A DNA stretch of 7,026 nt from Firmicutes bacterium UBA7709 (lineage in GTDB: Bacteria > Bacillota_A > Clostridia > Peptostreptococcales > Anaerovoracaceae), in contig DLFX01000272.1 in NCBI GenBank assembly GCA_002482405.1, positions 539 to 7,564 on the forward strand, read 5' to 3'. Shown here piece by piece: positions 1 through 7,022 of the stretch (its first letter is position 1; every line of letters starts with the position of its first letter). The position numbers and the translations under genes are program-made. The notes below the pieces were generated by a model, which did not search any database, had not been told where the DNA came from, and saw only the letters and a program-made list of their open reading frames with translations.

Positions 1-426
1 AGAACCGCCCAGATCGAGTTTATCGATCAATACAATAACAGGATCGATTCCATGGACCGCATCGCATATCTGGAGGGCCCCTACGAACCGGAGGTGTTCT
101 ATGAGGCGGCAAAGGGACTGGAGCAGGAGCCGGAGGGCGGAAAGAGGTGTGCATCATGCTTTCAGCTGAGGTTGGAAAAGACGGCTGAGACAGCAAGCAT
201 GTCGGGCTTTGACACCTTCGGGACGACGCTTACGGTAAGCCCACACAAAAACTTCGAACTGATTTACAAGCTGGGCATGCAGCTGGGAATGCGGTACGGT
301 CTGACTTTTTTAGGAGAGGACTTCAAGAAACAGGGCGGCTACCAGAGATCCATCGAGCTGTCAAAGGAATATCATCTTTACCGTCAGCGCTTTTGCGGCT
401 GCTGCTTTTCCGATACAACAACTTAA
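1..426 (+). CDS. queH: Epoxyqueuosine reductase QueH, 3' part (start outside window)
   Basis: QueH carries out the last step of queuosine synthesis in the tRNA wobble position, reducing epoxyqueuosine to queuosine. It is a non-homologous replacement for QueG and an iron-sulfur enzyme of the DUF208 family, acting in the cytoplasm. The reading frame is open from the first base, so the gene is cut by the window edge. The ATG at 52 is an internal methionine. The visible part shows family hallmarks: RCASCF (cysteines encoded near 148 and 157), the stretch FGTTLTVSPHKN, then DFKKQGGYQRSIELSKEYHLYRQ, here read as separate blocks, and the terminal FCGCC cysteine cluster near 394-405. The N-terminal CCxPC-type motif that should precede this lies upstream. 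The stop at 424-426 is 25 bp before asnA, so the two are probably cotranscribed. Family assignment is confident; nothing can be said about the missing N-terminus. Confidence 0.93.
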   Translation, partial: RTAQIEFIDQYNNRIDSMDRIAYLEGPYEPEVFYEAAKGLEQEPEGGKRCASCFQLRLEKTAETASMSGFDTFGTTLTVSPHKNFELIYKLGMQLGMRYGLTFLGEDFKKQGGYQRSIELSKEYHLYRQRFCGCCFSDTTT

Positions 427-451
427 ATAAAATATACTGGAGGAAAGAAAT

Positions 452-1465
452 ATGACAAAAGGTTTACTGATTCCGGACGGCTATACGCCTGTCATCGATT
501 TTATGGAGAGCCAGAGGGCGATCAAGAAGATAAAGGACTATTTTCAGCAGGAGCTGGCCTACGGCCTCAATCTGAGAAGAGTCTCGGCGCCGCTGTTCGT
601 GGCTCCGGAGAGCGGCCTCAACGACAATCTGAACGGGGTAGAACGGACGGTGTCCTTTACTTTAAAAGGGATCGACGAGAAGCCCGTGGAGATCGTGCAA
701 TCCCTGGCGAAGTGGAAGAGAATGGCTCTCGGCAAGTATCAGATAGAGCCGGGCAGAGGCATCTATACGGATATGAACGCCATCAGGAGGGACGAGGACC
801 TCGATAACCTGCATTCCGTCTATGTGGATCAGTGGGATTGGGAAAAATCCATCCATAAATCCCAGCGGACTGAGGAGTACCTCAGGAAAACCGTCGTCAC
901 CATCTATAATTGCATTAAAAATCTGGGGGATTATGTGAACCGGATCTACCGGAATCTGCGGACAGATCTGCCCAATGAGATCTTTTTTATTACGACACAG
1001 GAGCTTGAGGACCGGTATCCCGAGCTGACTCCGAGACAGAGGGAGGACGCCATCGCAGAAGAAAAACGGGCCGTATTCATCATGAAAATCGGCGGGCAGC
1101 TGAAATCAGGCGTCAAGCACGACGGCAGAGCGCCCGACTACGACGACTGGGAACTGAACGGCGACATCGTGCTGTGGAACGACATCCTGGGCATCGCCTA
1201 TGAGATCTCCTCCATGGGAATTCGCGTCGACGAGGATTCCATGGTAAAACAGCTGGAGCTGGCCGGTGCGACGGACCGCATGGAGCTGCCGTTTCACAAG
1301 GCCATCATCAATAAGGAACTGCCCTATAGCATAGGCGGTGGAATCGGCCAATCCAGGCTTTGCATGTTCTTCCTGAGAAAAGCCCATATCGGCGAGGTGC
1401 AGGTTTCCGTCTGGCCTGAAGATATGATCGAAGAGTGCAAGGCTAACAATATTTTCTTGTTATAA
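452..1465 (+). CDS. asnA: Aspartate-ammonia ligase (asparagine synthetase A)
   Basis: AsnA makes asparagine from aspartate, ammonia and ATP through an aspartyl-AMP intermediate. It is a cytoplasmic enzyme related to the catalytic core of class II aminoacyl-tRNA synthetases. At 337 residues it is close to E. coli AsnA (330). Visible family blocks are NGVERTVSF (61-69), SLAKWKR (84-90), IYTDMNAIRRDEDLDNLHS (104-122), YVDQWDWE (124-131, the class II motif 2 region), RAPDYDDW (226-233), SSMGIRVD (253-260) and GGGIGQSRL (295-303, the motif 3 arginine). The start is supported by GGAGG at 439-443, 8 bp before the ATG. Compared with E. coli, the loop after RAPDYDDW is shorter. The gene ends in tandem stops (TAA at 1463, TAG at 1466), 10 bp before priA. 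No frameshift or missing motif is apparent. Confidence 0.98.
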   Translation: MTKGLLIPDGYTPVIDFMESQRAIKKIKDYFQQELAYGLNLRRVSAPLFVAPESGLNDNLNGVERTVSFTLKGIDEKPVEIVQSLAKWKRMALGKYQIEPGRGIYTDMNAIRRDEDLDNLHSVYVDQWDWEKSIHKSQRTEEYLRKTVVTIYNCIKNLGDYVNRIYRNLRTDLPNEIFFITTQELEDRYPELTPRQREDAIAEEKRAVFIMKIGGQLKSGVKHDGRAPDYDDWELNGDIVLWNDILGIAYEISSMGIRVDEDSMVKQLELAGATDRMELPFHKAIINKELPYSIGGGIGQSRLCMFFLRKAHIGEVQVSVWPEDMIEECKANNIFLL

Positions 1466-1475
1466 TAGGAAAGCG

Positions 1476-3491
1476 ATGAAATACGTCAATGTAGTGATCG
1501 ATAATAACACGGATCACACGGATAATCTTTATACTTATCTTTGTGAGGATGACAGCGTCAAGGCAGGCGACAAGGTATTCGTTCCCTTTGCAAGGGGAAA
1601 CCGCATCAGGGACGCCTATGTGTTTCAGGTGGCGGACCGGCTTTCGGAAGAGGTCAAGGGCCTCAAAACCCTAGCGGGGATCGATCCTGATATTTCCCTG
1701 AGCCAGGAAGCGGTTGCCACGTGCGTTTGGATGAAACGGCAGTATCTGTGCCGGTATATCGACGCCATCAAATGCTTTACCCCTGCGGGGACGCCGTCGA
1801 AGAGGGGTAAGGTCAGGACGCCCTACAAGGAAGCCGGGGTGGAAAAAACCGAGGCGATGCTTCTGACGGACGAACAGCGGAAAGCTGTTGAGACGGTCCT
1901 GCCGTGCCTGGGGAGCCGCGCCCATGAGGTTTTCCTCATTCACGGCGTGACCAGCAGCGGCAAGACGGAGATCTACATGCAGGTTATCGACGACTGCATC
2001 AACAGGGGGAGGACCGCTATCATGCTGGTGCCGGAAATCTCTCTGACTCCTCAGACCATCGAGCGCTTTATGGGCAGGTTCGGCCCGGAGAAAATCGCCG
2101 TCCTTCACAGCAAGCTTTCCATGGGGGAGCGGTATGACGAATGGATGCGGATCAAAAAAGGCGAAGTAAAGATCGTCATCGGCGCCAGGTCCGCGGTATT
2201 TGCGCCCCTTTCCGACATCGGCGTCATCGTCCTTGACGAAGAGCACGAGTCGACCTATAAATCGGATATGAGTCCCAAGTACGACGCCATCGAGGTTGCC
2301 ATCAAAAGGGCGAAAAAAAATCGGGCCGTCGTGCTTCTTGGGAGCGCGACGCCGTCGCTGGCTTCCGCATATAAGGCGGAAACGGGGGAATACAAAAAAA
2401 TCGCCCTCACGGAGCGATTTAACAAAACTCCTCTTCCTTCCGTTGAGATCATCGACATGAGGGAGGAGCTTAAAAATGGAAATAAATCGATTTTCAGCGT
2501 TGCGCTCTATCGGGAGATAGAGGAAAACCTGGGAAAGAAACGCCAGGTGATTCTCTTCTTAAACAGGCGGGGATATTCCACCTTTGTGTCCTGCAGGTCC
2601 TGCGGCTACGTGATGAGGTGCCGGGAATGCGGAATTTCCCTTACATACCACAAGTCGAAAAACGAGGCGATCTGCCATTTCTGCGGCAGCAGAGAAAAGG
2701 TCCCGACGATCTGCCCGGTCTGCGGAGGCAAATACATCAAGCACTTCGGCACCGGTACGGAGAAGGTGGAAGAGCTGACGAGGGAAATCTTTCCCGAATA
2801 TACGGTAGACCGGCTGGATCTGGATACGACGACGAAAAAAGGCAGCATAGACAAGATTCTGAACTCTTTCAGAAAGGGTAAGACGGATATCCTCATCGGT
2901 ACGCAGCTGGTGGCAAAGGGCCTGGATTTTTCCAACGTCGGCCTGGTGGGCATCGTTTCAGCGGATATCTCACTGAACGTTCCCGATTTTCGCTCCGCCG
3001 AGCGGACATTTCAACTGATCACTCAGGCGGCGGGCAGGGCGGGCAGAGGCGATTCTACCGGCAGGGTGCTGATCCAGTCCTATAATCCGGAGCATTACTC
3101 CATCGTTGCCGCCGCAGAGCACGACTACGAAGCCTTTTACCGGGCGGAAACGGAAATCAGAAAGCAGATCGGCTATCCGCCATTCAGCGACTTGATCCAG
3201 GTCGTCCTGTCCTCAGAAGATGAACAGGAGGCTTACGAGATTTGCCGGCAGGTGGCGGAGGATTTTATCCGAGGAGCGGGAAAGAGCGAGGAGCGCTATG
3301 TCTTGGGGCCTCAGGCGGCGCCGATGAACAAGGTCAAAGGCTTGTACCGCTTTCAGCTGCTGATCAAATGCTTCCCCGGCAAAAGAAAGGAATACTCCCG
3401 GATTTTAAATGAAATAAAAATGGGAATAAATACCGATAGGAATGCGAAATATCTCATTTCCGTCGATATTAATCCATATAGTTTTTTATAA
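1476..3491 (+). CDS. priA: Primosomal protein N' (replication restart helicase PriA), apparently without winged-helix domain
   Basis: PriA is a superfamily 2, 3'-to-5' DNA helicase that recognises stalled forks and D-loops and reloads the replicative helicase. Domain order: N-terminal 3' DNA-binding domain (about 1-105), helicase lobe 1 starting at LTDEQ (130-134), Walker A GVTSSGKTE (157-165), DEEH box (254-257), motif III GSATPS (289-294), a zinc-binding insert with eight cysteines (373, 376, 382, 385, 400, 403, 413, 416), motif V GTQLVAKGLDF (475-485), motif VI QAAGRAGRG (517-525), and a C-terminal domain beginning near IGYPPF (565-570). All catalytic and zinc residues are present. At 671 residues it is short against E. 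coli (732) and B. subtilis (about 805). The loss maps to 106-129, where only a short linker sits in place of the usual winged helix. The ribosome binding site is a modest AGGAAAG at 1467-1473. The ORF is continuous, so this is not a local frameshift. Confidence 0.98.
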   Translation: MKYVNVVIDNNTDHTDNLYTYLCEDDSVKAGDKVFVPFARGNRIRDAYVFQVADRLSEEVKGLKTLAGIDPDISLSQEAVATCVWMKRQYLCRYIDAIKCFTPAGTPSKRGKVRTPYKEAGVEKTEAMLLTDEQRKAVETVLPCLGSRAHEVFLIHGVTSSGKTEIYMQVIDDCINRGRTAIMLVPEISLTPQTIERFMGRFGPEKIAVLHSKLSMGERYDEWMRIKKGEVKIVIGARSAVFAPLSDIGVIVLDEEHESTYKSDMSPKYDAIEVAIKRAKKNRAVVLLGSATPSLASAYKAETGEYKKIALTERFNKTPLPSVEIIDMREELKNGNKSIFSVALYREIEENLGKKRQVILFLNRRGYSTFVSCRSCGYVMRCRECGISLTYHKSKNEAICHFCGSREKVPTICPVCGGKYIKHFGTGTEKVEELTREIFPEYTVDRLDLDTTTKKGSIDKILNSFRKGKTDILIGTQLVAKGLDFSNVGLVGIVSADISLNVPDFRSAERTFQLITQAAGRAGRGDSTGRVLIQSYNPEHYSIVAAAEHDYEAFYRAETEIRKQIGYPPFSDLIQVVLSSEDEQEAYEICRQVAEDFIRGAGKSEERYVLGPQAAPMNKVKGLYRFQLLIKCFPGKRKEYSRILNEIKMGINTDRNAKYLISVDINPYSFL

Positions 3492-3492
3492 T
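3463..3492 (+). promoter_or_regulatory. Possible internal promoter for def and downstream genes
   Basis: A perfect TATAAT lies at 3487-3492, overlapping the priA stop codon. Eighteen bases upstream of it is TCGATA (3463-3468), which matches the TTGACA consensus at 4 of 6 positions. Transcription would start near 3499, leaving a leader of about 55 bases before the def ATG. The gap here (62 bp) is the longest in the window, which fits a promoter location. The caveat is that AT-rich codons at the end of a gene easily produce TATAAT by chance, and the -35 match is weak. Confidence 0.35.
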
Positions 3493-3553
3493 GCGGAAAC
3501 GTGTAAAAATACCGGCAGCGGAAGTCTGCAAATCAAAGCGAGGAGAAAATTAA

Positions 3554-4042
3554 ATGGCTTTAAGAAATATTGTTTATGAAGGAGACGACATTTTAAAGAA
3601 GAGAGCGAGAGAGGTAACGGAGGTTAACGACCATATCCGCATGATCCTGGACGACATGCTGGAGACTATGAGAGCGTATAACGGAGCCGGGATCGCAGCT
3701 CCCCAGGTGGGTATCCTGAAGAGGATGTTTATCGCCGACGTCGGAGGTGAGATCATCGAGCTCATCAACCCGGAAATTCTTGAAACGAGCGGCCTCAAGG
3801 AGGAAGATGAAGGCTGCCTGAGCGTTCCGGGAATGATCGGAACGGTGAAGAGGCCGGAATACATCAAGATGAGAGGGCTGGACAGGGAAGGGAAAGAAGT
3901 CGTCTATGAAGGAACGGGATTTCTTCCCGTGGTGCTCAGCCATGAATATGACCACCTGGATGGGATATTATACACAGATAAGGCCACTAATCTGAGGGAA
4001 GCAGACCGGGAGGAAACCGGCGGCAGAGACGAGGACAGGTAA
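3554..4042 (+). CDS. def: Peptide deformylase
   Basis: Def removes the formyl group from the N-terminal methionine of new polypeptides at the ribosome, using a metal ion (usually Fe2+ or Zn2+). The three family motifs are intact: GAGIAAPQ (44-51), EGCLS (86-90) with metal-ligand Cys88, and HEYDH (130-134) with ligands His130 and His134 and catalytic Glu131. The 162-residue length is normal for a bacterial enzyme. The N-terminus, MALRNIVYEGDDIL, matches the family start, and AGGAG at 3541-3545 lies 8 bp before the ATG. The residue before the catalytic HExxH is Ser rather than the more usual Gln. The last 14 or so residues are a charged, probably disordered tail whose codons also carry the fmt ribosome binding site. 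It is followed 4 bp later by fmt, its functional partner, which adds the formyl group that Def removes. Confidence 0.98.
   Translation: MALRNIVYEGDDILKKRAREVTEVNDHIRMILDDMLETMRAYNGAGIAAPQVGILKRMFIADVGGEIIELINPEILETSGLKEEDEGCLSVPGMIGTVKRPEYIKMRGLDREGKEVVYEGTGFLPVVLSHEYDHLDGILYTDKATNLREADREETGGRDEDR
4031..4039 (+). promoter_or_regulatory. fmt ribosome binding site inside the def tail
   Basis: GAGGACAGG at 4031-4039 provides two purine-rich candidates (GAGG and AGG) upstream of the fmt ATG at 4047. Both lie within the last codons of def. With only 4 bp between the def stop and the fmt start, ribosomes finishing def can probably re-initiate on fmt, which would couple production of the two partner enzymes. 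Confidence 0.5.
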
Positions 4043-4046
4043 AGAT

Positions 4047-4985
4047 ATGAAGATCGTTTACATGGGAACGCCGGAATTTGCCGTTCCAGCCCTTGAAAAA
4101 ATGTGTGAAAACGGCTACCGGGCAGAACTGGTGGTAACCCAGCCGGACAAGGCCAGGGACCGGGGAAAGAAGATACAGTTTCCTCCCGTCAAGGAGAAAG
4201 CCCTCGCCCTTGGTATCGAGGTGATCCAACCCGAAAGCATCAGGGGGAATGAAGTATTTCTCGCCCGGATAAAGGAGATCGCCCCCGACCTCATCGTGGT
4301 GGCCGCCTATGGGAAGTTATTGCCTGTAGAGCTGCTTAAGCTTCCCAGGCTGGGCTGTGTCAACATCCACGCGTCGCTGCTTCCGAAATTTCGCGGCGCG
4401 GCTCCGATTCACAGGAGCATCATCGCAGGAGAGAAAAACACAGGGGTCACCCTGATGTATATGGAAGAAGGGCTGGATACAGGGGACATGATCGCGTCCC
4501 GGTCTACGGAAATCGGAAAAAAGACCACTGCCGAGCTTCATGACGAGTTGGCGGCGATGGGGGCGGACCTGCTGGTCGAGACACTCCCTCTGATCGAGAA
4601 GGGGACCTGCAGTCGGACAAAGCAGGACGAGAGCAAGGCGACCTACGCGCCGATGATTTTCAAAAAGGATGGCCTAGTGGATTTCAGCAGAACCCCGGAG
4701 GAGATCGAGCGGCTCATCAGGGGCCTTAACTCCTGGCCGGGAGCCTACACGACCTATCGCGGGGAGCCCATGAAGCTCTGGACTGCCGAGGCGGTGGATG
4801 AAACCGCAGACAAGCCGGACGGAACCATCATGGAAGTTTCAAGCCGGGGAATTAAAGTGGCGGCGGGGGGACGCACGCTTCTTTTGAAAAAAATTCAGAT
4901 GCCCGGCAAAAAAGCCATGGATGTTTTCGAATTCTTAAAAGGGAATAAAATTACGGCCGGAGAGGTCTTAGGCTCGGATAAATAG
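4047..4985 (+). CDS. fmt: Methionyl-tRNA formyltransferase
   Basis: Fmt transfers a formyl group from 10-formyltetrahydrofolate to Met-tRNA(fMet), producing the bacterial initiator tRNA. Two domains are visible: an N-terminal Rossmann-type formyltransferase domain (about 1-205), beginning MKIVYMGTPEFAVPAL, and a C-terminal tRNA-binding beta-barrel domain (about 206-305), which includes the family block LNSWPGAYT (227-235). The catalytic residues are present at the same numbers as in E. coli: Asn106, His108 and Asp144. The signature SLLPKFRGAAPIHRSI runs from 110 to 125, with the SLLPxxRG folate-site motif at 110-117. The length of 312 residues is normal. The gene starts 4 bp after def and ends in TAG at 4983-4985. 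No anomalies. Confidence 0.98.
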   Translation: MKIVYMGTPEFAVPALEKMCENGYRAELVVTQPDKARDRGKKIQFPPVKEKALALGIEVIQPESIRGNEVFLARIKEIAPDLIVVAAYGKLLPVELLKLPRLGCVNIHASLLPKFRGAAPIHRSIIAGEKNTGVTLMYMEEGLDTGDMIASRSTEIGKKTTAELHDELAAMGADLLVETLPLIEKGTCSRTKQDESKATYAPMIFKKDGLVDFSRTPEEIERLIRGLNSWPGAYTTYRGEPMKLWTAEAVDETADKPDGTIMEVSSRGIKVAAGGRTLLLKKIQMPGKKAMDVFEFLKGNKITAGEVLGSDK

Positions 4986-5017
4986 AGCCGCACAGCAAGC
5001 AAGGAGGAGATTAATTA

Positions 5018-5722
5018 ATGTACTTTGGCATGTTTGATCCGACAATTATCATTTTAATACCTGCGATGATCTTTACCTTTTATGCTCAAAGCAAGGTAAA
5101 TTCAGCATACAACCGGTATGCGGCGGTACGGAACCGAAAAGGGATCACCGGAGCTCAGGCGGCCAGGAGGATCCTCGACAGCAACGGGCTTCAGGATGTT
5201 CCCATCGAAGTCATAAACCGCAGGCTGGGGGACCACTACGATCCGAGAAAGAGGGTCATGAGGCTTTCGCCGAAGGTCTACAACGACCCATCCATCGCGT
5301 CCATCAGCATCGCCGCCCATGAATCGGGACATGCGATTCAGCACGCGAGGGGTTACGCGCCTCTTGGGTTCCGGAATGTGCTGGCGCCGCTGGCATCCTT
5401 TGCTTCCGGCCTGGCGTGGCCGATCCTGATCGTCGGGCTGATGATCATCGGGGCGGGAAACGCCTTTCAGGGAAATATAATCTTTAATATCGGCATACTT
5501 TGTTACGCAGCAGCAGTTTTATTTCAGGCGGTCACCCTGCCGGTGGAATACGACGCCAGCAGCAGAGCGATCAAGCAGATGAACGAATTAGGTCTCATTT
5601 ATGCGGAAGAGACCGTGGACGCCAAAAAAGTCCTGTCCGCTGCGGCGCTGACATATGTCGCCGCGCTGGCCGCGTCCATCCTGACTCTTCTGAGAATTTT
5701 AGCGCTGAGGGGGCGTGAATAA
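5018..5722 (+). CDS. YugP-type membrane zinc metallopeptidase
   Basis: This is a putative membrane-bound zinc peptidase of the YugP/neutral zinc metallopeptidase 2 family (Pfam Zn_peptidase_2, from memory). The physiological substrate of the family is not established. The zinc signature HESGH is at 101-105 (ligands His101 and His105, catalytic Glu102) within SIAAHESGHAIQHA. An acidic EYDASSRA segment (177-184) probably supplies the third ligand, Glu177 or Asp179. Hydrophobic segments at about 8-25, 119-144, 152-173 and 206-229 suggest four membrane spans, with HExxH between the first and second. The 234-residue length is typical. AGGAGG at 5002-5007 lies 10 bp before the ATG and is the strongest ribosome binding site in the window. 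I remember a gene of this family in this fmt-rsmB slot in many Clostridia, whereas in Bacillus subtilis yugP lies elsewhere. A role in envelope protein turnover is only a guess. Confidence 0.92.
   Translation: MYFGMFDPTIIILIPAMIFTFYAQSKVNSAYNRYAAVRNRKGITGAQAARRILDSNGLQDVPIEVINRRLGDHYDPRKRVMRLSPKVYNDPSIASISIAAHESGHAIQHARGYAPLGFRNVLAPLASFASGLAWPILIVGLMIIGAGNAFQGNIIFNIGILCYAAAVLFQAVTLPVEYDASSRAIKQMNELGLIYAEETVDAKKVLSAAALTYVAALAASILTLLRILALRGRE
5707..5713 (+). promoter_or_regulatory. rsmB ribosome binding site that favours the ATG start
   Basis: GAGGGGG at 5707-5713 lies inside the last codons of the zinc peptidase gene. It is only 1 bp from the possible GTG start at 5715, too close to work for it. 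It lies about 10-13 bp from the ATG at 5724, a workable distance. This supports the ATG as the rsmB start. Confidence 0.55.
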
Positions 5723-5723
5723 A

Positions 5724-7022
5724 ATGGATAAAAACAGAAGAACAGCTTACTTAACACTTATGGATGTAGAATCAAAACAAGCCTATTCCAACATCGCTCT
5801 GAACCACCGGATCGCCAGCATCAGGCCTGAGTCCCCCGCCTTGGTACGGGAGATGGTCTATGGCGTTTTGGAAAACAAGCTCTATCTGGACTATATCATC
5901 GATCAATTTATAAAAAATCGGGCGTCTAAGCTGAAAAACAGCGATCTGACGGTCTTAAGGCTGGGCATTTACCAGCTGAAATTTCTGGAGAGCGTACCGG
6001 ATTATGCCGCGGTGAGCGAAAGCGTCGATCTGGCCAAGAGATACTGTCATGGCAAGGAAGGCTTCATCAACGGCGTGCTGAGAAGCTTTCTGAGAGCGGA
6101 CAAGGAAGTCGAGCTGCCTGACCGCTCAGAGGACCAGGTGCGGTATCTGTCTATAAAATATTCCTATGAACCGTGGATCATAGAGCTGTGGCTTGAGGAG
6201 TACGCCCCCGATTTTGTGGAGGAACTGTTGGCCGCGGGAAATGAAACTCCTCATCTGGTCATCCGGGTGAATTCCCTGAAAACCTCGAAGGAGGATTTGA
6301 AGAGAAGGATCATTGCCAAGGACTTCCACGCGGAGGACGGCTCTCTCTGCAAGGAGGCGCTTCACGTGGAAGGGAGGGGCCTTCTCGACGGAAAGCTGTT
6401 TAAAAGCGGTATGTTTTCCGTTCAGGATGAAAGCTCCATTCTGGCAGTGAACATGCTGGATCCCCATCCCTTTGAAACCGTCATGGACGTCTGTGCCGCG
6501 CCCGGCGGAAAGTCCCTGGCCATCGCGGAAAAGATGATGAATAAAGGAACGGTGATCTCCTGGGATATTTACAAGAGAAAGCTGGCCATAATCGACAGGG
6601 AAGCGGAAAGGCTGGGAATTTCCATCGTCGAAACGAGAACGTGGGACGCGACCCGCGTCGATTCCTCCATGATAGAAAAAGCGGACCGGGTCCTTGTGGA
6701 CGCGCCCTGCTCCGGGTTGGGCGTCGTAAGGAGAAAGCCGGAGATCAAATATAAGAAGAGGAGCGCTGAAATCGACAGCCTGCCGCGAAAGCAGCTGGCG
6801 ATCCTGTCGGCATCCTCAAAATACGTGAAACCGGGCGGGACTCTGGTATATAGCACCTGCACCATTTCGCCCTATGAAAACCAGATGGTCGTCAAGGACT
6901 TCCTGAAGAGAAATCCGAACTTCAGCAAAGAGGAGGAGCTGCAGCTCCTGCCCAATGTCAACGGGACGGACGGATTCTTTATCTGTAAAATGAAGAAGGA
7001 CGACTGGCTGGAAAGCATTTGA
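5724..7022 (+). CDS. rsmB: 16S rRNA (cytosine(967)-C(5))-methyltransferase RsmB
   Basis: RsmB (Sun/Fmu) methylates C5 of 16S rRNA cytosine 967 (E. coli numbering) using S-adenosylmethionine. Counting from the ATG, the protein is 432 residues. A NusB-like helical RNA-binding domain occupies about 5-125, recognisable by LVREMVYGVLENKLYLD and VPDYAAVSESVDLAK. The catalytic Rossmann domain follows, with the SAM-binding motif DVCAAPGGKS (255-264), Asp281 in WDIYKRKL as the likely ribose contact, DAPCSGLG (326-333) with Cys329, and STCTI (377-381) containing Cys379, the catalytic nucleophile of this family. An in-frame GTG at 5715 would add three residues and overlap the preceding gene by 8 bp; the ribosome binding site position and the RRTAY-like family start favour the ATG. 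The stop TGA (7020-7022) overlaps a possible downstream ATG. Length and motifs are complete. Confidence 0.96.
   Translation: MDKNRRTAYLTLMDVESKQAYSNIALNHRIASIRPESPALVREMVYGVLENKLYLDYIIDQFIKNRASKLKNSDLTVLRLGIYQLKFLESVPDYAAVSESVDLAKRYCHGKEGFINGVLRSFLRADKEVELPDRSEDQVRYLSIKYSYEPWIIELWLEEYAPDFVEELLAAGNETPHLVIRVNSLKTSKEDLKRRIIAKDFHAEDGSLCKEALHVEGRGLLDGKLFKSGMFSVQDESSILAVNMLDPHPFETVMDVCAAPGGKSLAIAEKMMNKGTVISWDIYKRKLAIIDREAERLGISIVETRTWDATRVDSSMIEKADRVLVDAPCSGLGVVRRKPEIKYKKRSAEIDSLPRKQLAILSASSKYVKPGGTLVYSTCTISPYENQMVVKDFLKRNPNFSKEEELQLLPNVNGTDGFFICKMKKDDWLESI

Noticed and set aside
52..54. ATG at 52 as the start of a short 124-residue protein.
   Set aside because: The frame is open to base 1 and the upstream codons (FIDQYNNRI region) fit QueH, so this is an internal methionine of a gene cut by the window edge.
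433..438. TATACT resembling a -10 box before asnA.
   Set aside because: It directly abuts the GGAGG ribosome binding site, so a transcript from it would start downstream of that site.
1458..1466. A perfect extended -10 (TGTTATAAT) at the asnA stop codon.
   Set aside because: Transcription would start about 3 bases before the priA ATG and would lose its ribosome binding site, and no -35 match is present. Most likely chance from AT-rich end codons.
1671..2246. A 191-codon open frame on the minus strand inside priA.
   Set aside because: It is wholly antisense to the conserved 3' DNA-binding and helicase regions of priA, its product resembles no family I know, and it reflects codon bias of the real gene.
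2606..2953. Antisense and alternate-frame open frames over the PriA zinc-binding region, including a + strand one at 2618-2881.
   Set aside because: They overlap intact, conserved PriA motifs and lack plausible ribosome binding sites; they are shadow frames.
3515..3529. GCAG/CTGC inverted repeat with a 7-base loop in the priA-def gap.
   Set aside because: The stem is only 4 bp and no T-run follows, so it is neither a credible terminator nor a recognisable riboswitch.
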